Assembly: GCF_002776695.1 (NCBI RefSeq)
Contig: NZ_LFJC01000003.1
Coordinates: 521,588 to 585,587 of the forward strand
Reading direction: 5' to 3'
DNA: 64,000 bases
DNA from: Bradyrhizobium nitroreducens
GTDB taxonomy: Bacteria > Pseudomonadota > Alphaproteobacteria > Rhizobiales > Xanthobacteraceae
Part shown: piece by piece, positions 1-9,511 of the stretch
Position numbering within the stretch: position 1 is the first letter of the stretch
How the letters are laid out: every line of letters starts with the position of its first letter
The notes under the pieces: generated by a model
What the model saw: only the letters and a program-made list of their open reading frames with translations
Told to the model about the DNA's origin: nothing
Databases searched by the model: none
Translations under genes and position numbers: made by a program

Positions 1-275
1 ACCGGCGCCGGCGCGGGCGAAACGACACGGACCTCTTGCGGAGCAGCTGGGCTTTCGACCGAAGCCGGCTGCGTCGGCATCGCGACGCCCACAGCGGCGA
101 TTTCGAGGCTATCGGCTTTCGCCAAGGCGTCATGTGGAACAGAAACGTCTGCGCTTTGGTCGGCAAGCGGCGGCGCGATTGCGACGGCGCGACGCGCCGG
201 CGTGTTCAGCTCCATGGCCGACAGCACTCCCACACTCAACAGGATGAGGAGGCCCAACAACGCCATTCTCAGCAT
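1..275 (-). CDS. Hypothetical exported protein (C-terminus beyond window edge)
   Basis: A reading frame on the minus strand starts with ATG at 275 and stays open to the left edge, so the protein is incomplete. A second in-frame ATG lies three codons later. The N-terminus has a short charged start and then a hydrophobic run (LLGLLILLSVGVLSAM), which looks like a signal peptide or membrane anchor. It is followed by an Ala/Pro-rich, low-complexity periplasmic-type segment. I recognise no domain and assign no function. The opposite-strand frame over the same bases is highly basic and looks like a shadow. Confidence 0.6.
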   Translation of the reverse strand, partial: MLRMALLGLLILLSVGVLSAMELNTPARRAVAIAPPLADQSADVSVPHDALAKADSLEIAAVGVAMPTQPASVESPAAPQEVRVVSPAPAP

Positions 276-494
276 AACGCGCCTCTGACCCAAACTAGCG
301 CCACTGACAATTCTCCGCACCAATAAGGCAACTTTGCCGGCGCCTGCCGGCTCTCGGCGGGTCATTTGCCGACAGGGTTAGCGACGGCAATGCCGATGTC
401 GGTTGGTGGTCTCTTTCACGTCGTGGAATGGCAGCCGCGGCCAGCAGCGGCCGCAAGCCTGACCTGGTGTCTGTTCGCGGCCGCAAGCGGCGGC
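276..494. other. Intergenic, nothing recognised
   Basis: About 220 bases between two minus-strand genes. It presumably carries the promoter of the exported protein to its left. Open frames here are short, arginine-rich and overlap each other on both strands, so none is called. Confidence 0.4.
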
Positions 495-653
495 TTATTT
501 TTCGCCTTCTTCCGCTTGCTCTCGCTCCAGGTCACCGATGAGCTTCCCGATGCGCTGCGTGGTCGTGGGATCTGTCGCGCCGCGCAGCAGGCGCCTGGAC
601 TGTTCCAAACGGAAGGCGATCTGCTCTTGGCGGGCGAGTTGGTCTTCCATCAT
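495..653 (-). CDS. Small 52-aa hypothetical protein, probable helical/coiled-coil
   Basis: The start is the MM pair at 653-648, chosen because GGAGG lies 7 bases upstream of the ATG. A longer in-frame extension to 890 has no such site and an atypical composition. The 52-residue product is rich in Glu, Gln, Arg and Leu (for example RQEQIAFRLEQSRRLL and GKLIGDLEREQ) and should form one or two helices. It resembles in style the 54-aa protein at 8651-8815. Function is unknown. Confidence 0.6.
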   Translation of the reverse strand: MMEDQLARQEQIAFRLEQSRRLLRGATDPTTTQRIGKLIGDLEREQAEEGEK

Positions 654-871
654 GTGCTTCCCTCCAGAGAGAGACATTTGGCAGAGCCAATGGTTCAAAT
701 CTATTGCACCGACGTGCGGTACTCCACCGATCGCCCGAGGCGCGCCAGACGCTCGAAGCGACCCAAACCAAAGAGCCAAGTTGAAATGTTGGAACAACAT
801 CTCGTTATGGTTGTTGTCTTGCCGGATCCTCGAACGCGGCGGGATCGACGACGAAACAGTCAGCTGACCAA

Positions 872-1123
872 ATGGTAAGATCCTTCTCATCCCTCGCGAT
901 ATTCATGATCCTCGGTGCGGCGGTGGTCGCTTTGCCGGCTTTTGCTCCAAACGTGCAAGCGGATGAGCTCGTGGCGCTGGCCAAAGGTGACCGGCTCGAA
1001 ATCCGAGCCGCTCTCCCAGATTGCTCGGCACAGGTCTGGCCAGCCTTTACCACGTCCTGCCTCCGACAAGCTGGCCCCGGAACGGAGATCCAGGTAGCTC
1101 GCCTCGTGACTGCCCGGCGTTAG
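872..1123 (+). CDS. Small secreted protein of unknown function
   Basis: 83 residues. The N-terminus (residues 1 to about 30) is a clear signal peptide: a basic start, the hydrophobic core IFMILGAAVVALPAFA, and a probable cleavage site near A30. The mature part has two cysteines (CSAQVWPAFTTSC), which could form a disulfide in the periplasm. There is no strong ribosome binding site. The gene stands alone between a minus-strand small gene and the two-component protein. I cannot assign a function. Confidence 0.6.
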   Translation: MVRSFSSLAIFMILGAAVVALPAFAPNVQADELVALAKGDRLEIRAALPDCSAQVWPAFTTSCLRQAGPGTEIQVARLVTARR

Positions 1124-1368
1124 TTCGGTCCTCGTTCAATCCGCTCGCCCGAGAGATCGGCCAACCTACCTCCAGGCTTCTCCTCTCCAAGCCGGTCGGT
1201 CGGGATCAGGCCGTCGCGCTCAGACGGGACAGCCCACACGCGACGAATTCTGGCCTTCTCCTCTCGAGAAGCGCAGCAATGGCTGGGGACGTCGGTCAAG
1301 TGCAATCGGCTTACGAGCATTCGCGGGTGCCGAGACTCCCTCGGCCCGCCGAGAAAGAGTGAGATCCC
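1124..1368. other. Intergenic, nothing recognised
   Basis: About 245 bases upstream of the receiver/HWE kinase gene, presumably carrying its promoter. No palindrome, terminator or credible frame stands out. Confidence 0.4.
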
Positions 1369-2559
1369 ATGTCGACAGATCCAATTCAGGTGCCGAACGT
1401 TCTTGTCGTGGAGGACGAAATGATCCTGCGGATGCGTGCGGTCGACATCGTCGAGGATGCCGGGTTCTGTCCCATCGAGGCGATCAATGCAGACGAGGCC
1501 ATCTCCGTTCTGGAATCCCGATCGGACATCTCGCTGCTGCTGACCGACATTCAGATGCCCGGCAGTATCGATGGACTCAAGCTTGCCCATGCGGTGCACG
1601 AGCGATGGCCCTCGATCAAGATTATCCTGGTGTCCGGCCAGGTGAAGCCGTCCGAGGCGGAACGGCCGGAGAACAGTAGATTTTTCGGTAAGCCGCTCGG
1701 CGTCGAGCAAATGATCACCGAGCTGAAGACCATGGTGGGCGCAGGTGCTTTGCGGATCATTCCGACGGCAGGCGACTGGACGTCAGGTGGCCCGTTTGGC
1801 GCCGCGCCGACGGCTGCCTCCAGCTCCCAGTCGGAGCAGGAGGCTTCCTTGTCCGCCGAAAACGACACCCTTCGCTTGCTGCTCGAACAGGCCGAGATAG
1901 ACGCGCGCGCCCTGATCGTTCAGGCCGGTATCGATGACGAGCAGCGCAGTGCCGCCGAAAAATTGCAGAAGCTCATTCTCGGAGAGCTGCATCATCGCGT
2001 CAAGAATACGCTTGCCATGGTGAGTGCGATCGCATCCCAGAGCTTCCGCGGAGCACCAAGTATCGAGCACGGACAGAAGGCAATGGAGGGCAGGCTGCTC
2101 GCATTGGGGCGAGCCCATGATCTGCTGATGCAGGTGAGCTGGGCTGATGCCAGCCTGACCCACACGCTGAGCAGTGCGACGGAGCCCTACGACAGCCCGG
2201 GAGACCGGCGCTTCCACTTCAATGGACCGGATATCCGGATTACCTCCGTCGCCGTCATCGCGCTTGCGATGACTTTCAACGAATTGTGCACCAACACCAC
2301 CAAATTCGGCGCGCTCTCCGTCCCGAAGGGCCGCGTCGAGATTTCGTGGGCGATCGACGAGTTGAAGCAGAGGCTTCGCCTTGTCTGGACCGAAAGGGGC
2401 GGTCCCCCGGTCGAACCGCCGACACGCCGGAGTTACGGCACCCGGATGATGGGGTCTCTCGGTCAGCAACTGACCGGACAGGTGAGCCTCGCATATGAAC
2501 GGGGCGGATTCGTTTACGCACTGGAGGTACCGCTTGGCTCGATCGCCGCAGCGGCGTGA
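1369..2559 (+). CDS. Response-regulator receiver fused to HWE-family histidine kinase
   Basis: 396 aa. Residues 10-125 form a receiver domain: acidic pocket E15/D16, phospho-acceptor D60 in LLLTDIQMPG, and conserved K108 in FFGKPL. Residues 155-200 look like a coiled-coil linker. Residues 203-392 are an HWE-type kinase: H209 in LGELHHRVKNTL is the predicted phosphorylation site, NELCTNTTKFGALS is the N-box and WTERGGPPV contains the W-x-E motif that names the family. There is no sensor or transmembrane segment, so it is a cytoplasmic hybrid kinase that probably takes its signal through the receiver. In alphaproteobacteria such proteins often act in general stress or light signalling, but no PhyR/EcfG genes are adjacent. 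Confidence 0.88.
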   Translation: MSTDPIQVPNVLVVEDEMILRMRAVDIVEDAGFCPIEAINADEAISVLESRSDISLLLTDIQMPGSIDGLKLAHAVHERWPSIKIILVSGQVKPSEAERPENSRFFGKPLGVEQMITELKTMVGAGALRIIPTAGDWTSGGPFGAAPTAASSSQSEQEASLSAENDTLRLLLEQAEIDARALIVQAGIDDEQRSAAEKLQKLILGELHHRVKNTLAMVSAIASQSFRGAPSIEHGQKAMEGRLLALGRAHDLLMQVSWADASLTHTLSSATEPYDSPGDRRFHFNGPDIRITSVAVIALAMTFNELCTNTTKFGALSVPKGRVEISWAIDELKQRLRLVWTERGGPPVEPPTRRSYGTRMMGSLGQQLTGQVSLAYERGGFVYALEVPLGSIAAAA

Positions 2560-2612
2560 GCGGGATCTCTTCACCCGCCGATCGCCCGAGAGTCCGATAA
2601 AAAGAGTCCGAC

Positions 2613-2640
2613 AAAAAAGGCCGCGGTTTGCACCGCGGCC
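2613..2640 (-). terminator. Rho-independent terminator for the 2665-2970 gene
   Basis: A 9-bp perfect stem (ggccgcggt / accgcggcc, 2619-2627 and 2632-2640) with a 4-base loop is followed on the minus strand by six T residues. It lies 25 bases past the stop of the small secreted-protein gene. On the plus strand no T-run follows, so it should act mainly on minus-strand transcripts. Confidence 0.85.
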
Positions 2641-2664
2641 TCTTCAATTCGCTCGCTTCGCTGC

Positions 2665-2970
2665 TCAGTAGGTGCCGATTCCGACGCTCACGCCGGGAGC
2701 GCGGAAGCCGACGCCACCACGTTCCTCATAGCCGCGCCGCTCGATGTAGCGCTCGCGCGGTGCATATCCGTAGGCATCGCGTCCTTCGCGGATGATGACG
2801 CGTCGTTCGCTACGCTCGCGCCAGCAACGTCCGTCTTCGTTGCAGACCATGCGGACGTTCTGAACGCTGCTCTCCGGTGCGGACGGCGCGTTCAGGGAAA
2901 GCGGGGCTGCCGAAGCAGCAGTCACGAAAAGCGTACCGGCCGCAGCTGCCAAAACTGTGAGAATTCTCAT
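2665..2970 (-). CDS. Small secreted basic protein
   Basis: 101 aa. A signal peptide (MRILTVLAAAAGTLFVTAASA) is followed by a mature part with one Cys pair (MVCNEDGRCW) and many Arg, Glu, Tyr and Gly residues (RERYIERRGYEERGG). This style is common in rhizobial small exported proteins of unknown function. The gene is monocistronic and ends at the strong terminator at 2613-2640. No enzymatic motif is visible. Confidence 0.75.
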   Translation of the reverse strand: MRILTVLAAAAGTLFVTAASAAPLSLNAPSAPESSVQNVRMVCNEDGRCWRERSERRVIIREGRDAYGYAPRERYIERRGYEERGGVGFRAPGVSVGIGTY

Positions 2971-3179
2971 GAATTAACTCCCAAAAGAGGTTTGTGTCGG
3001 GGAGCCAATGGACTGGCGGAACGATGGTTCCGCGAGAGCCAAAAGAAACTTCTCCGTTGTCGGTCAACGGCCGGCCGCGCGTCTTCAGCTCTCCTCGGTC
3101 AGAAGGTGCAGCAGCGTCTGATGCACCGGGTTTATCGGGCATTGCTCGATGCCGTGCATGCCGACGAGCCCGTGCTGCC

Positions 3180-3863
3180 TCACGCGTAAGCCACCCAGCC
3201 GCGGAAGGCGAAGCCGGTGTAGAACAGCGTCGGGTCGGAGAAGCCGGCCTCGCGCAGGATCACCTCGTCCTGCGCTGGCGCCAGGATCTGCAGATGGCTG
3301 CTGACCGCATCCCGCGCGGCCGCGGCCTGATCCGGCTCGACGCCGGAGGCGGCCAGGAACGCGGAGTACCGCGCCAGCCACAGCGGACGTTCCTTCTCTC
3401 CATCGGGTGCGCTCAGATGCGCGACCACGAACGGTGCGCGCGGTTTGAGCCGGCGGCGGACCTCCGAGGCGATCCGGCGCCGCTCGACGACATCGACGAA
3501 GTGCAGGGTCAGGAGGCAGGTGGCGCCGTCGAATGGTCCCTGCGGGGCATCATCGACATAGCCTTGATGAAAGCGCGCGCGTGGTGCGAGCTCTCCCAGA
3601 GTCTGCCCGGCCAGCGCCAGCATCGCCGCTGAGGGATCGACGCCGTCGAAGCGCCAACCGGGATGCGCCTGTGCAAAGGCCTTGAGCTCCAGGCCGCCGC
3701 CGGCGCCGAGGACGAGCACCTGCCCATCGCCGGGCACGCTTTCGGCCAGCAGAATCGTCGCCATGGATTGCATGGCGTCATAGCCCGGCACGAAGCGCCG
3801 TGGCCCTTCGGTGTATCGCGCCACGAATTGCGGATCAGAGAATGCGGCTTGAATGTCGGTCAT
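3180..3863 (-). CDS. Class I SAM-dependent methyltransferase
   Basis: 227 aa from the ATG at 3863; a longer upstream extension runs through the Rrf2 gene and is rejected. The Rossmann motif I is VLVLGAGGGLELKAFA, followed by motif II FDGVDPSAAML and an acidic-loop region CLLTLHFVDVVERRRI. It should be a cytoplasmic methyltransferase of the Methyltransf_25/12 type; the substrate cannot be predicted. It lies 26 bases downstream of the Rrf2-family regulator on the same strand, so both are probably one transcript and the methyltransferase may be a target of that regulator. Confidence 0.82.
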   Translation of the reverse strand: MTDIQAAFSDPQFVARYTEGPRRFVPGYDAMQSMATILLAESVPGDGQVLVLGAGGGLELKAFAQAHPGWRFDGVDPSAAMLALAGQTLGELAPRARFHQGYVDDAPQGPFDGATCLLTLHFVDVVERRRIASEVRRRLKPRAPFVVAHLSAPDGEKERPLWLARYSAFLAASGVEPDQAAAARDAVSSHLQILAPAQDEVILREAGFSDPTLFYTGFAFRGWVAYA

Positions 3864-3889
3864 GAGGGTGTCCCCGTGAATGGAGCCGT

Positions 3890-4348
3890 TCACGCGCGAT
3901 GCGCGCTGATGTCGTGAATTTTTCGCGACCCGATCCGCTTGCGCAGATCCTCGCTCAGCATCGCCAGTGTCACCTCGCCGAGGCGCGCCAGCAGCAATGC
4001 CTCGGCATCGCCAAAGGCCTGACCGAGCGCGGCATTGACGGCCTGCTCGACGAGACAGCCCGGCGCCTCGGTCCGGTTGCCCATCGCCAGCAGCGAGGGG
4101 CTGCCGAGGGCGGCGTAGATGTCGCGCAGCGTCACCTTCGAAAGATCGCAGGCAAGCGTCCAGCCGCCGCCATGCCCCTTCTCGGCGTGGACGTAACCAA
4201 GCTCGCGCAGGCCCGCCATGATGCGCCGGATCACCACGGGGTTGGTGTCCATGGCTTTCGCCAGAGTCTCGGATGTGAACGGCCCGGGCTGCTGCGCCAT
4301 GTGCAAGAGAACATGCAGCACGCCGGATAATCGGCTGTCTCGCTTCAT
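3890..4348 (-). CDS. Rrf2-family transcriptional regulator
   Basis: 152 aa. The N-terminal winged helix-turn-helix (residues 5-65) carries [11 protein letters not shown] and the recognition helix [20 protein letters not shown], followed by the wing [17 protein letters not shown]. Only two cysteines are present (C68 area and GCLVEQ), so the three-Cys Fe-S cluster of IscR/NsrR is absent; it resembles the YwnA-like Rrf2 branch. The start codon lies inside a perfect inverted repeat (4347-4367), which suggests autoregulation. It is co-oriented with a downstream methyltransferase. Confidence 0.85.
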   Translation of the reverse strand: MKRDSRLSGVLHVLLHMAQQPGPFTSETLAKAMDTNPVVIRRIMAGLRELGYVHAEKGHGGGWTLACDLSKVTLRDIYAALGSPSLLAMGNRTEAPGCLVEQAVNAALGQAFGDAEALLLARLGEVTLAMLSEDLRKRIGSRKIHDISAHRA

Positions 4349-4367
4349 GTAACTTCATATGTTACAT
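4347..4367 (-). promoter_or_regulatory. Palindromic operator over the Rrf2-gene start codon
   Basis: Perfect 7-bp inverted repeats (atgtaac and gttacat) are separated by 7 bases. The left arm overlaps the start codon (4346-4348) of the Rrf2-family gene. The spacing and symmetry fit a dimeric winged-helix repressor. Binding by the adjacent regulator is inference. Confidence 0.6.
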
Positions 4368-4455
4368 GATAGCGTCGAGGTCAATAGTACTTTGCGACGC
4401 TGAACCGAGCGGACTGCAGGCGCGACCTATGCCTTGCAAAAGAAGGCTCTTCCAG

Positions 4456-4650
4456 ATGTCTTGGATAAAGCGATACGTCCTGAGTTGTCTGATCGCGGTG
4501 TTCGTTCTTGGTGCCCAAGATGGCTACCAGAATCCCGGCGAGCGTCACTTCGGCTCGACCCTCATCATGGGCGCGGCGTGGCCCGTGACCCTTGCCGTCG
4601 TGCTCGGCTACGCGGCCGGAGAGACGGCGCGCCACAGCAAGGAAGGTTGA
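4456..4650 (+). CDS. Small membrane protein, 64 aa
   Basis: The ATG at 4456 is preferred because GAAGG lies 8 bases upstream. The product has two hydrophobic segments (YVLSCLIAVFVLGA and AAWPVTLAVVLGYAAG) joined by a short polar loop (QDGYQNPGERHFG), so it is probably a two-helix inner-membrane protein. The gene is divergent from the Rrf2 gene and could share the palindromic control region at 4347-4367. Function unknown. Confidence 0.6.
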   Translation: MSWIKRYVLSCLIAVFVLGAQDGYQNPGERHFGSTLIMGAAWPVTLAVVLGYAAGETARHSKEG

Positions 4651-4987
4651 GGGCGCGCGGCACGACGCAATTCTTCCGGCGCGACAGTCCAGCTTGCGTG
4701 GTTGCAGCTGGAGCAGCTCGAAAGAGCGAAGCAATCCGCTCCGCCCGCGGTGGGGAGCTCAGGGAAGTCGGATCACGGCTCGGGGCTCGAGCGGGCCGCA
4801 CCGATCGATGATGCCATCATGCGCGTGTTTTGCCCGACGGAGCAACGCGTCCTCACCCGCTAGATCATCCGTTCCGCACGCGCCCTAAGTCATTGACTTC
4901 GCTAACCCCGTCTACTGTGCATGGGGTTGTTTTCGACATTTTTGTTTGGCGGGCCACGTGCGAGGCTGAACCGGCTCGCCTCGCTCG
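4651..4987. other. Intergenic, no gene supported
   Basis: About 335 bases between a plus-strand small gene and the end of the minus-strand radical SAM gene. It contains a weak inverted repeat (aacccc ... ggggtt around 4903-4927) but no convincing frame, tRNA or terminator. Confidence 0.4.
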
Positions 4988-7009
<2,022 letters not shown>

Positions 7010-7201
7010 GGCGCGTAGGGATAGGACTCCACGCCCGCAAATACAACCGGCCGCGATGCCATCTTCGCGATCAGGGTTCCCCGATGGCGCTCAATTCGGC
7101 CCCAAGAGGCGCGCGGACGGCCGGCTCCGGCACTGTGACGCCGTCCACATACCGCCCGGGCGCTGTTCGTCATGCTCTCTCCAGTCTTGAAGGAGAGCCC
7201 C

Positions 7202-7513
7202 ATGTTTCTGATCGACGCGCTGCTGATCCTGGCGATGTTGTTTTTCCTGTTCCTGCCGATCACCGATCGCAGGACGGTGCGGATGAGGCTCTGCATGCTC
7301 TGCGCGCTGCTGGCGGTGTTCTCGGTCTCGCTCACCCGCACGCCCATCGTGCCGGTGCTGCTCGTGAGCGTCTCCGCGCCTCCCGGAATGGCGCGCGTGC
7401 CGCATATGCACCTCGGTGAGCCGTCGTCGGGGTTCTCACCGCGGCCGACATCGGATATCCGATTGATCCATGGGCGAGGAAACGGGCAAGGAAACGGGCA
7501 AGGAAACCCCTGA
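7202..7513 (+). CDS. Small membrane protein upstream of EamA exporter
   Basis: 103 aa from ATG 7202, preceded by GAAGGAG at good spacing. Two hydrophobic helices (LIDALLILAMLFFLFLPI and LCMLCALLAVFSVSLT) are followed by a polar C-terminus. The last 44 bases overlap the start of the next gene in another frame, through a 12-bp tandem repeat that here encodes GNGQGNGQGN. Overlap suggests translational coupling to the exporter. No known family is recognised. Confidence 0.6.
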   Translation: MFLIDALLILAMLFFLFLPITDRRTVRMRLCMLCALLAVFSVSLTRTPIVPVLLVSVSAPPGMARVPHMHLGEPSSGFSPRPTSDIRLIHGRGNGQGNGQGNP

Positions 7514-8438
7514 CGGCGGTCATCGCACGGTTGCCGGTGTATCGCCGTCCACGGACGCCTGGCTCGGCGCGATCGCGCTGATCGGCTTCATCCTGGTCGC
7601 GACTGCGCAAGCTTCCAACCAGGTTCTGGCGCGCGGACTTGCCGGCTCCGTCCCTCCCTTCGCGCTCGCCTTTTTCCGTTGGAGCATCGTCGCAATCGGG
7701 CTCGCGCCGATCGCGCTGAGGGAGATCCGCGATGGCCGCGTGCCGCTCGGCCGAAACGTCTGGCCGATCCTCGCCGCCGGCTTCATGGGCATGTTCCTGT
7801 GCGGCGGGCCGGTCTATGCCGCCGGCGTATCGACGACGGCGATCCACATCGCGCTGATCATGGCGCTGTCGCCGATCACCGTGCTGCTGATCTCGGCCCT
7901 GCGCGGCATCGAGCATGTCGGCCCGCTGCAATGGCTCGGCACGGCGCTCGCGCTCGGAGGTGCGCTGCTCATCATCTCCGGCGGCCATCCGCAGACGCTG
8001 ATCGAGCTTCAGACCGTGGCGGGCGACGGCCTCGTCGTGATCGCGATGCTCGGCTGGTCCGGCTATACGCTGCTGCAATCGCGTGCCGCGCCCAAGGCGT
8101 CGCTGCTCGCGCGCATCAGCCTGTTCTCGGGTGCCGGCGCGCTGTTCTCGCTGCCACCAGCGGCCATGGAGATGTGGGCGATGCCGGCCCAGGTCTTCAG
8201 CACCAAGGCGCTGTCGGCCTATGTCTTTGCCGGCATCGTTCCCGGCCTGCTCGCCTATGCCGGCTTTGCCTGGCTCGGCGGCAGGTTCGGCTCGGTGCGG
8301 ACCTCGCTCGTGCTCTATCTCGGGCCGATTGCGAGCGCGCTATTGTCTTTCGCGATCCTCGGTGAGCCGCCGAAGCTGATCCATCTTTTCGGCGGTCTGC
8401 TGATCCTGGGCGGCGTCTGGGCCAGCCTGCGCCGCTAG
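7470..8438 (+). CDS. EamA/DMT-family transporter
   Basis: 322 aa, with about ten hydrophobic helices arranged as two EamA repeats (residues about 25-165 and 175-320). Typical signatures are ASNQVLARGLAGSVPPFALAFFRW in the first repeat and GRFGSVRTSLVLYLGPIASALLSFAILGEPP in the second. These are inner-membrane drug/metabolite exporters; the substrate cannot be read from sequence. The first residues (MGEETGKETGKET) are encoded by a short tandem repeat that overlaps the end of the preceding gene, so the true start could be slightly downstream. Confidence 0.88.
   Translation: MGEETGKETGKETPDGGHRTVAGVSPSTDAWLGAIALIGFILVATAQASNQVLARGLAGSVPPFALAFFRWSIVAIGLAPIALREIRDGRVPLGRNVWPILAAGFMGMFLCGGPVYAAGVSTTAIHIALIMALSPITVLLISALRGIEHVGPLQWLGTALALGGALLIISGGHPQTLIELQTVAGDGLVVIAMLGWSGYTLLQSRAAPKASLLARISLFSGAGALFSLPPAAMEMWAMPAQVFSTKALSAYVFAGIVPGLLAYAGFAWLGGRFGSVRTSLVLYLGPIASALLSFAILGEPPKLIHLFGGLLILGGVWASLRR
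7478..7507 (+). repeat. 12-bp tandem repeat in a gene overlap
   Basis: Two and a half copies of ggaaacgggcaa lie at 7478-7489, 7490-7501 and 7502-7507. Because the unit is a multiple of three, it preserves both overlapping frames, encoding GNGQ repeats in one and ETGK repeats in the other. Confidence 0.9.
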
Positions 8439-8541
8439 CGCGTTTTCGAGCGAAGGGGACACCGGTTCGCGTGAAGAAAACGCGTCAAAACAAGAATCTA
8501 GAGCTTCGGTTCTGATTCAATCAGAACCGAAAATGCTCTAG
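8439..8541. repeat. Palindromic intergenic repeat (Bradyrhizobium-type)
   Basis: The element contains a perfect 13-bp inverted repeat (ttcggttctgatt / aatcagaaccgaa, 8505-8517 and 8519-8531), bracketed by ctagagc and gctctag. The left part, starting gcgcgttttcgagcg, matches what I know as a very common dispersed intergenic repeat in Bradyrhizobium genomes. That recognition is from memory. It sits directly after the EamA gene and may fold as a terminator-like hairpin. Confidence 0.7.
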
Positions 8542-8650
8542 TTCCATCCGCATGCGCACCCGCAGGAACCATCCGTCCTCGCGAACATTCTGAAGGAGGA
8601 GTTGCGGCGAGCCCGGCTCGCGATGTTCGCCATCCGCCGATGGGGGAGCT

Positions 8651-8815
8651 GTGAGTACAGTCATAGAGAACCTGCTGCTGCGAAAGCAGAAGCTCGTGGA
8701 GCAGCTCGAAAAGGCGCCATCGGTCGAGGACCGCGACAGGATCGAGCACCAGCTCGAACAGATCAACACGGCGCTGGATTTCCTGGACAGGCCGGGACCG
8801 AGGGACGCGAAATAG
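8651..8815 (+). CDS. Small 54-aa hypothetical coiled-coil protein (GTG start)
   Basis: The frame starts with GTG at 8651, with GGGGGA just upstream, and ends with TAG at 8813-8815. The product is strongly helical and charged, with heptad-like leucines (ENLLLRKQKLVEQLEKA, HQLEQINTALDFLDRPG). It resembles the 52-aa protein at 495-653 in composition. The non-ATG start makes it easy to miss. Function unknown. Confidence 0.6.
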   Translation: MSTVIENLLLRKQKLVEQLEKAPSVEDRDRIEHQLEQINTALDFLDRPGPRDAK

Positions 8816-8821
8816 CCGCGC

Positions 8822-9502
8822 TCAATCCGCTTTGGCCGTCTCCACCTTCAGAGCCTTGGCATAGACCAGGCCCGAATTGGTGATGTGCGTCGTCATCAAC
8901 GCTTCGAACGCATCGAACTCGCCGCGCGCGAACAAATCGAGCAGCTTGCGGTGCTCGTCGAATGACGTGCGGGTCCGCACGTCGATCGGCGAGGTCAGAT
9001 TGGTGCGGAGCGCGGCGACGCGGCCGGAGACCAGCTGGTAGGATTCGGCGAGGTAGCGGTTGCCGCAATGGGCGAACAGCGCCTCATGAAAGGCGGCATC
9101 GGCGCGGCCATAGGCGATGTTGTCCTTTGCCGCGACTGCCGGCTCCATCGCGGCTATCGCCTCGCTCATCGACGCGATAGCGCCATCGCGGTCGTGGCGA
9201 TAAGCGAGCTCTGCGGCTTTCGGCTCGAGCGCGATGCGGAAGGTGCAGAGCGCATGGATGTCCTCCGCGCTCGGCGTAAAGACAAAGCTGCCGACTTGCG
9301 GGCGGATCACGACGAGGCCCTGCGCCTGCAGCTGGCCCATCGCCTCGCGCACCGGCGTGCGGCTGACGCCGAATGAATTCGCCACCATCTCCTCGGAGAT
9401 GGCGGCTCCAAGCGCGAACTCGCCGTCGATGATGGCCTGCCGCAGCCGCTGCATCACCCGCTGCGACAGCGATTTCGGCGTATCGAGCTTGAGCGATCGC
9501 AT
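8822..9502 (-). CDS. GntR-family regulator, FadR/FCD subfamily
   Basis: 226 aa. The N-terminal GntR winged helix is at residues 10-75 (SQRVMQRLRQAIIDGEFALG, EEMVANSFGVSRTPVREAMGQLQAQGLV). The C-terminal FCD domain (about 85-215) has the metal/ligand-type histidines in AAFHEALFAHCGN and SFDEHRKLLD. FCD regulators usually sense small organic acids and repress their catabolic genes. The gene lies 9 bases downstream of the FAD-linked oxidase on the same strand, and an inverted repeat at 10992-11010 in the divergent promoter is a good candidate operator. Confidence 0.9.
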   Translation of the reverse strand: MRSLKLDTPKSLSQRVMQRLRQAIIDGEFALGAAISEEMVANSFGVSRTPVREAMGQLQAQGLVVIRPQVGSFVFTPSAEDIHALCTFRIALEPKAAELAYRHDRDGAIASMSEAIAAMEPAVAAKDNIAYGRADAAFHEALFAHCGNRYLAESYQLVSGRVAALRTNLTSPIDVRTRTSFDEHRKLLDLFARGEFDAFEALMTTHITNSGLVYAKALKVETAKAD

Positions 9503-9511
9503 CTTCAGCTC

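Noticed and set aside
366..878. 170-codon plus-strand frame over the 52-aa gene
   Set aside because: No ribosome binding site or recognisable domain, and it overlaps a better supported small minus-strand gene.
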